Shown here piece after piece: positions 54,301 to 63,300 of a DNA stretch of 64,000 nt (its first letter is position 1; each line of letters starts with the position of its first letter). The DNA is from Hyposmocoma kahamanoa (lineage: Eukaryota; Arthropoda; Insecta; Lepidoptera; Cosmopterigidae). The position numbers and the translations under genes are program-made. The stretch lies in contig NW_020654422.1 in the NCBI RefSeq assembly GCF_003589595.1, positions 5,236,694 through 5,300,693 of the forward strand, read 5' to 3'. A model generated the notes under the pieces. The model made no database searches and was not told the DNA's origin. It saw only the letters and a list, made by a program, of their open reading frames with translations.

Positions 54301-57300
54301 AGCAAATATGGCTAAATTCTTGTCGAGTAAAACTTTACAACCATCATTAACACGTTGCTATTCTACAAAATAATCAAATGAATTAAAAACATTGCTGCCT
54401 TCTTGACATCCTAGAAGTAAATCAAATAAATAAATCGTGTGCCTAACCGCATTATTTGGTTTAAAACTAGGAATTTTCTGTACTATATGAGTTGGACTAA
54501 TGAATTAAGTCTAAGGGTACTCGCAGAGAACGCGCAGGATACCTGTACCAAACTGAATAAGACGAGTTCGTTTCCTTAATTTGTCCTACGCTTTTGATCC
54601 CGGGCCTCCTCGTTTAACGGCCATGTAAATGAACATAGAATGATATGTATGACAACTTTTCATGAAAGATTGTAAGAGATTCTACGAACCAATCAGTCGA
54701 TAACTTTTTACGTTTAAATAGGAGAGTGATACAATTTCACGTATACAGTATTCATTTCATTATTTTAATGACTTTCATCACACGTCTGACTTATGATCAC
54801 ACGTGGCTTTATTATATCGAGTATATGATACCATGTTCAACATCTTACCTTTTATTCATTTAATAATAAGTAACTACATTGTATAAATCAAAGACAAATA
54901 CTAACTAACAAATACGTGGATATTTCTATTCACGACATTACAAACAGTCTCTTTTAATGTAGTAAGTATTGTTAGACTAATATTGCTTGTTATTATAAAA
55001 AAATATCGTAATTTAGTATTAACCGTGACACAGACATTGTTCACTCATCTAGTTTTAATGTCGTGCTTTGTTTACAAAGTACAAGATAACTAACAGTGGA
55101 TATTTTACAAGTAAATAGACACAGTTCCGGTGTATAAGCGGTAAAATACACCCACGTAGTTTGGTAATTCGCTTATATCGCATCTGCGGTGGTGGTAGCA
55201 ATAAAAATATCTAAATATTGTTTTGAACAAGGAATAAACTATTTAAGTAGAGCAAGAATACAATGTAGTGAATTTGTTGGCCGATTTTGTATTGCAGTTA
55301 TGAATTCTTTAATATCCAAACAATAAAAACAAACTAATTTATGTCGAACGCAGACGCGTGGAGCAACCGCCTCTATCGGGGTACATGGAGCGGCTGTTTC
55401 GTGCACACTATGGAACTTTTCGCTTTTTTCCCGTTCCTATTTCCGAGACCAATTGAAAAAATCATAAAATAAAATACAATGCAAATACTCTGTCAACAAA
55501 ATAAATAAACAAATGAAACTAAGTAAAGAACAACGGGACACAAAAGGTGCTTACTGATAACAATGCCTTTAGAGCGACACAGGTGTTCAATTTGAGATAA
55601 TTTTACAAAGGAGTAACTTGTAGACAGAAGCTTTTAATTCTTAATACATTTTATGATTGCTGTTTGCTTTAACGGTGGACACTATATTCTAATACACAAT
55701 AAGGTGGTGGCACCAGTGACCGACAAGCACCACTGTTCTACATCGTTTTTAAATTCGTTTGTAATAAGATTAAGGACAAAATTTTCTGCCACAGTAACAC
55801 GTTTTTTATTGGTGTAGTATCAATTGCTGGGTATTCATAATAATGAATAATAGGTGAGACTCGTTTACTGGTTAGTTAACTAGAGGAGAATTTATTTCAA
55901 ATTTAAAGACACTTCCCTTAAAATGTCAGTCATTGGTGCTATCACCCTGCAGTATTACACACGAACAAACACAAAGAAAAAATCCTTCTACCCAACTGGA
56001 CTAGAACCTGCGACTGTAGCCTCAACGCGGCTACCGCTCTGCCAACTGTGCCTCTACCATGAGTTTATTGTGACAGTTGTCACAGTAAACACAGGTGAAG
56101 GTAGTTGTAGAGGTAGAGGTAGTTCACGTTTTGTATGGCAAATTACACAGCGCCCCTATCGGTCACAAGAAGAAACATTTTGTGTACAAATATTTTACGC
56201 GAGCGCTAGCGATAACTGTGACTGTCATGTCATGGTAGACGCACGAAACTACGGGTCGAGCTGTTCTCAATGTTCTTGTTGCGGATCTTTATATTGCGTT
56301 TGAACCGCTTTTTTGTCGTAGCGCCACCTGTGTCAACTTATGAAAGTTTCTTCACTCAACTAAACCTACAGCTACCAGAAAACTGATAGAAATATCGCTT
56401 TATTGATTGGTATATTTTCATAGTTTTTGACTTTGAATAACATGATGTTTTACTAGCATGATATTCATATATATTTTTGTGAAAATTCTCCATTACTTTG
56501 TTATTATTATTAATACAATCAAAAATAAGCAAAGAAAAATTGGTTCTATCCGACTGGTCTCGAACCAGTGACTATTGCCTCATCGTGGCTACCGCTCTAC
56601 ACTACAATACAATACAATACAATACAATACAATACAATAGATATAGGATTTACACAACGCTAGAGTGAATAGGTATTCCTTAGACAGGTCATTCCATCGT
56701 TTAACATCAAGTAAAATTTTACCTGATGTTGACAAGCGTGTGTTTATATCATATTAAATATGATAAAGTATACAAACTAGAAAAAAAAATATATGGGCCA
56801 GACAACCACTAGAATTCCCTGGTCGCAAACTAGGGAACTTCTTGTATACTGTAAGTACCAAAGCAACGGAATTCTGAAGCACTTACAATACAATACCAGA
56901 ACAGAACCAATTTAGAAAAGTTCATTCCCAAGTTGGTCATACCGGGATTCGAATCCTCGACCTCCGTATCCAGCGAACATAATGTAAACCGTTAGGTCAC
57001 CGAGGTTGTTATTATTACACAACAGTTGCGAGGAACAAACAATCGTGTCCCTCAGGTGTTAATTTTATATATTATTCGTGAATATTAAAATGATAACAGT
57101 ATTTCTATTATTATTGTTGTAGTCAGGTGTGTCAATAAAACTGAAAATAATATTGTTTCCATTGCATCCGTGTAACTATTTTAAGATTGCTAAATTTGAA
57201 ATAAGAGCAATATTACTTTAATGTTAATGTCACGTCCTAGTACGAACTGAGTGAATGAATAGTCACAAAGCTGCCAATAAAACATCATAGTTTTAACATT

Positions 57301-60300
57301 ACAAAAAGCTTACTTTAAGCGCGTTATGGTACGAAAAGTCAATGTAAGGTTAAAGTAACATTGTTTTAAGACGTTGTGGTAGACCCCTTGTAAAAACATA
57401 TATATAACATTTTTTTTAATGCTATTTCGCGATTTCTAAAACCTGAGAAGTCGTTAAGTATTTTATTATTACCTTTTTTACTCGGGCGTATGTGCGCGTT
57501 CAATTTTTTGTCCGTTCTTAACCATTGCTGGCTGTGACAGAATATAAGCGAGGGCATTGACAGAACACCTATTATAAGCAAGGGCATTGTGCTTAATTGT
57601 CACCATTGTCTTCTGTAGCTGAGTCACAGACCAATTTGACGTGGGTCACTATTATAATTTTTCTTTTTTATGTATTAGATTTCATATCTAATAATCAATT
57701 TCTGCAAAAATGTCTTCGATACTCTCTCTTATTCACTGAACAAATTTTCTGTTTACACTCCCTCCATGATGTTTATGAAACTAGCATGAAACGGACACTG
57801 TCAGGATTGAGACAATTAGTCTCACAAGCCATTCATTAGAAAAAAAATCTATTCTTAATCCGAATTCTTAGGGCTAGATGCCTGCCGTGGCCATGGGATC
57901 TATAAAGAACCCGAAAAGATGGTTTGTTTAAAAAATAAACATAAGCCAATTTCATAAAATAAATACGCAAAAGAGATAACAATACAAACAGGTCTGAAAA
58001 AAAATTAATATAATTTTTTTAAATTGTATACTTTAAACTATTGATTTCATTTAGCGATAATGGAAAATGAAACCTTCGTTACGGCAGGTAAACGACTTAA
58101 AAAGTTCATAACACTATTAGACGCATTGGACAGTTATAGACTAAGGCCTAAACCCTTTCCTTGGAGGACGCTTCTAGCCAATAAGGCCAAAAAGCTTATT
58201 TTAGCCCTACTTTGTATAAGAATTAACTCCAGTATAAGTTATACACAAAAACTATAATGCATATATCTTCTAGCATACCGTGCCAGATGCTATACCAACT
58301 AAGCCACGGAACGAACCAGCAGATCTCACGAATTTTTCTATGTGCTTGTTGTCGTGTCTTTGTATCTGGTTTTTCAACGTCTTTTTTAGTCGTAGCGCCA
58401 TCTATGACAAATCTATGAAATTTTTATCACCCAGTTAGATACCTTTACAGCTACCGGCCCTGGCGAGAGATGTCGCTATTCACTGTATTTTAAATTTTTA
58501 TTGAATTGATATTCAATTCTTTTTTGTGAAATTACTCCACTACTTTGTTATAATTATTACTAAAACTTTCATACATTTCGATTTACATTTAGAGATTTAG
58601 TATATATGTATATATATATTTAAATACTAAGTGAAGTGAGGAACAAGTCGCGTGCCGGGTGGTGAGCGACACGCCTGTCCCTGACAATGGGGTGACGGGC
58701 GCGGTGGCAGTATTTATTTTATTTTATTTATTATATTCGCCAACAGAAATACACTACTAAACATGGACATAAAATAACGCAGCAGAAATTATGCAATTGT
58801 AAACCCAACAATAGGCAAATACATAAATATATGCATATATAACATCATATAGGGTCGAAACACAAAACTGTGACGCGAATTGCTGCGATGCGATTTCGTG
58901 CGACAAGGCTTCTCACTGCTACAGTTCGGGTAACCATACCTTCGAGGATCATCAACCGTACTGAACATATTTTTTAAACTAGGTAGCTACATGGATCGTA
59001 AAAAGAGTGTTGTATTGTAAAAGACACAAAGAAATATAACATCGAAAGAAAGATTTCTGCGTCGGCGTCGCATCGCAGTTTTGTGTTTCGACCCTTAGAA
59101 GCGTTATATTACTGACAAACAAATGGATATGATTGTAAACAAATATGTAAATGCAAGGATACCTACGTAAGTTGTGTAAATGTATTTAAATTAAATTGTA
59201 AAATTACAGTATTGTTAGTCTAAGCAGTTATACAATAGAGTTTTAAATTTATTTAATGAAAATGAAAACAAATCCAAACGAGATGACCTATGTTTATATG
59301 TTTTATGTAATTTATTGTACTCACGGCAAATTCGGTTCAAAATAGCATTGGAGCCAACATTAGTTCTGAACTGTTTGGTATTAAAAGGACAATAATTACA
59401 TAGCCTGGCATTGCAACATGCGGACTTGTACGTGCCATCACTAGGTATCACAAATAAAAACACATCAATGCTTTCATACACGCTCATCGGTTAAGGGTAA
59501 TTTAGTAGCAGTAGAGCTCCTTGTGAAAGAGTTCATCCAGGGAAGTACTGCCACCTTTTCTATTTGTGCCACCAAGCAGTAAAGTTACCATTACTATGTT
59601 CCGGTTTTGAAGGGTGCTGGTGAAATTACAGGCACATGGGACTTGTCAACTTACATCTAAGGGAGACGGGCGCAGTGGCAGTGCGCCTCAGATCTTTGCC
59701 ATTTAAAGAGCTGAGTGGCACTGCAACTGTTGTGAACAGGCTTGTGCTTACCGTCAGGCGCACGACTTGTTAGCCCCGTCACTTGATATTATAAAAAAAA
59801 CTCTTAGCCTTATCTTACTTTAGGACGGATGTCCTGAATATGGTATTGGCAAGTTCGCCTTGATCGATGAATATCCTGTTACTTCGTCTTTTGCCTCTCG
59901 TATGTAGATAATCTATGGTATATACCGTCTTTTGCTAAAGAATTTAACTGCTAGTATGGACTTTGTAAATGCAGACTAAATTATACCTACGTTATTTGTT
60001 TCGGTACAGTGTATTCGTTATAAGTGCAAATAACTATATTGCATAAGGTGCACAGAGCAGCCGCATCCTTTTCCGAATGCGGAAATCATTAGAGTGCACA
60101 GACTAAATAAGAAATCTAAGGTCATTAAGACGGAAGTTTCGTACTCTCGCAGAATTTCAACTCCACTGTTGAAGTTCATCGTTGGAATACCAATGAAGAT
60201 AGCGGTCGATGTGAATACGACCTGGCGTAGTTTGGCTCTTTGGGCAGGGAGAGTTCGTAGTTTCAATCCTAAGTTGAGGCATTAAAGCCTTTGCTTCTAA

Positions 60301-63300
60301 ATCCAACGCCAAGAATGCATGTACTAATTTGGTAAATGCAATCTTCTTGCAGCCGCAGGTGAGTTATGATCTTGTGTCCTACGTCAGGCAAAGCATTTCT
60401 AATAAAGGAGTGGCCACACTCATCGATACACAATCGCATTAAGCCATTCAGTAAACGTTTTATGTCCGTGTGTATTATGTATAGTTACTCCTGTATACAA
60501 ATAGATTCATAATTTGATATTTTTTATACAGTGATAGATTAAAACTTCATATTTTTGAGACCTCGGCGGCTCAACGGTTTGCACTGTGGGCATTTGATGT
60601 GGAGGTCCCGAGTTCGATTCCCTGTAGGACCAATTTGAGAAAAGAACTTTTCTAAATTGGTTATTTTGATGGATAAGGTATGAAGTTACCGCAAGAGAAA
60701 AGTAGATATTTTTTAATTTCATTTCTTTAAACATTATTTTCTGGGTTTTGAGTATTATCACAAGCTTTCAAGTTTTCAACTAACGTCGACGGAAATATAA
60801 AATACATTGCTAGATGTGGAACATAAAATTTTGGTATGGAGACACGTATAGGTGTGATTGCGCTGTCTCTCCATATACTTCAAATCGTAAGAAAGTAAGA
60901 AAATATATTTATTTGACTGTCACAAAATGGACACAAACAACACCACAAAATATTAAAAAAATAATAATAAAACAACAACAAAAATGAAAGCATAAAAACA
61001 AAAAATTAAATATTTTTGTGTGGTGCCAACTGCGGTAACAAAGAATCACTAACTTGGCAAATGGGAGCACAGCAATGGTATTTTGCGGTCGTGACATGTC
61101 ATGTGCGCACACAGCCTGGTGAATAGTTTATATACGCCACAAAATCAACAACCATATGAACTTAAAACTTTTAAATTCCAGACTAGGAAGAAAGAAGGTG
61201 ATAGTGATAACAGGAGTCGTGGGTGGAGTATTGGGCATGGCGCGCAGTTTCTCCCCGTGGTACTGGCTGTTCATCGCCCTAGAGTTTCTCGAAGCTGCTT
61301 TGGGGGATATTTGCTCACCTATCTTTATGCTAAGTAGGTAACATCCGTGTTTAAAATACCTATTAAATGTGAAGTCAAACCATTTCTGCTGAGGAAGTAT
61401 TATGAACATTGAGTACAAGGATCTAAGTCTTATAATGAATGGGTAACGATTTATACCCAAGGTCATTAGACGACCTTGGTGTCCCAACGGTTTGCATTGT
61501 AGGCGCTGGATGAGGAGAGTAGGACCAATTTGGGAAATTAACTTTTCCAAATTAAGTGAATTCCGCTGCTTCAGAGTAAATTCCGTTGATGTGGTCATTC
61601 ATAGCACAAGGAATTCCCTAGTTTGAGACCGGGTAATTGATGTGCTGTTTGGGACATTATAGTTATTAGTCCGTGACATTTATAGAAGTTGAGAACTTCC
61701 CATGTCTTCAGTGCTTATTCAAAAATATTTATCACTTCAGTTGCTTTTAAACATTCCGATACATCTTCGTCTAGGTAGTCGTAACATAAAACAATGGATT
61801 TAAAGTACATTCTTTCAGATTCTCACGAGAACAACCATTTTATGTAAATGCGCTAGTTATGCACTATGTAATTAGCAACCATAATACACCAATTAGTCGC
61901 TAGAGCAATTTTGTTATTTATTTAGACATAAATACATATAGATACGTTATACTGTTGAAAACTAGAAAGCAACTTAATCGAAACCTTTTCTTTTTCACAT
62001 TTAAACGTATACTGACTACAGCAATCATATTCTTTAGGAGCTCCATTTTACCTTTTTTGATATTTTTACAGTAGTCAATTTTTGTAATTATAAATGTACC
62101 GAAAACCACCATTCTCATTTTTATGTCCTTTTTCTTTCAGCAATGGAGATGGTTGCTAACAACAAGCGTCTGATATATCAAATGATATGCGGCTTTGGAT
62201 TCAGCATTGGAGGAATTGGACTACCTCTCTTTGCCTGGCTTTTCCCTTACTGGAGACATCTCTTGAGAGTCCTTTATACTCCAGCTTTATTATTCTTTTT
62301 GTACCTGTTACTACTGGACGAAAGTCCCAGATGGTTGCTTAGTAAAGGCAAGAAAGATGAAGCTGTACAGATAATACAAAAAATAGCAAAAACAAACAAA
62401 GTTAAAATTGATAAAGCAGTTTTAGATAAGCTATCTTGTGAAGAAAATATTAAAGAAGCTACTTTTCCTGAACTGTTGAAAAGTACTTTTACATCAGTCG
62501 CATTGTTAAGACGGTTCTTCATTTGCTTGACGTGGTGGACAACGTCAACGTTCGTGAACTACGGATTGATGATCAACTCAGTCTCGTTACAAGGGAACAA
62601 ATACCTGAACTTTGCCTTGATTAATATGGTAGACTTTCCTGGCAACCTGATTACAACTTTTTTGATGATTAGATTTAAGAGAAAGATACCACTGATTTTC
62701 ACATTTGTCTTTACTGCGATTTTGTGCTTGTCACAACCTTTTGTTCCAAGAGGTAATAATATACAATTTTATATAGATATATATAAATTGTAAACTCCTA
62801 CGAGTCATAAAACTGTTAAAAATTAATTGATAGAAGAACATTAAACGCAAATTAGAAAATGAAACACGATTGATCATGGAACTTGTAGAGAGCCCGAAAC
62901 GTTTTTTTTATGTGAAAAAAACGAAACTATACGCAATTTAGACCCGGAAAAAATAGTTTCATATTTCTATATGTGCAATCATAATTTTATCATTCGATAT
63001 CATAAATTTTATAGAAAGATAAGTTTTGAGGCTGCTGTGCTCTACACTATACATAATAATGTAGACGAAAAGTTACACTGAAAAATTACACTTTTTAAAT
63101 ACTGTTATAATGTACTAGACATTTATTACAGTTTTTTTACATATTTTATCAATATACTAATGCCTGTTACGAAGAAGTCATCACCTCAAATCATCAATTT
63201 TATTTCGCTTATCTACAGACCTACCTTGGCTGTCAATATTTTTGTACGTGATGGGCAAGTTCGTGTCCTCGTCGTACTTTGCCATCACGTACATCTTCAC

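Noticed and set aside
60018..60285. Opposed frames on both strands in intron 3
   Set aside because: Neither resembles a known family and each can be the shadow of the other; left unassigned.
30905..60675. Possible genuine tRNA genes at the B-box sites
   Set aside because: The A- and B-box pieces occur in several dispersed copies with SINE bodies and do not fold into a full cloverleaf by eye, so they are SINE heads.
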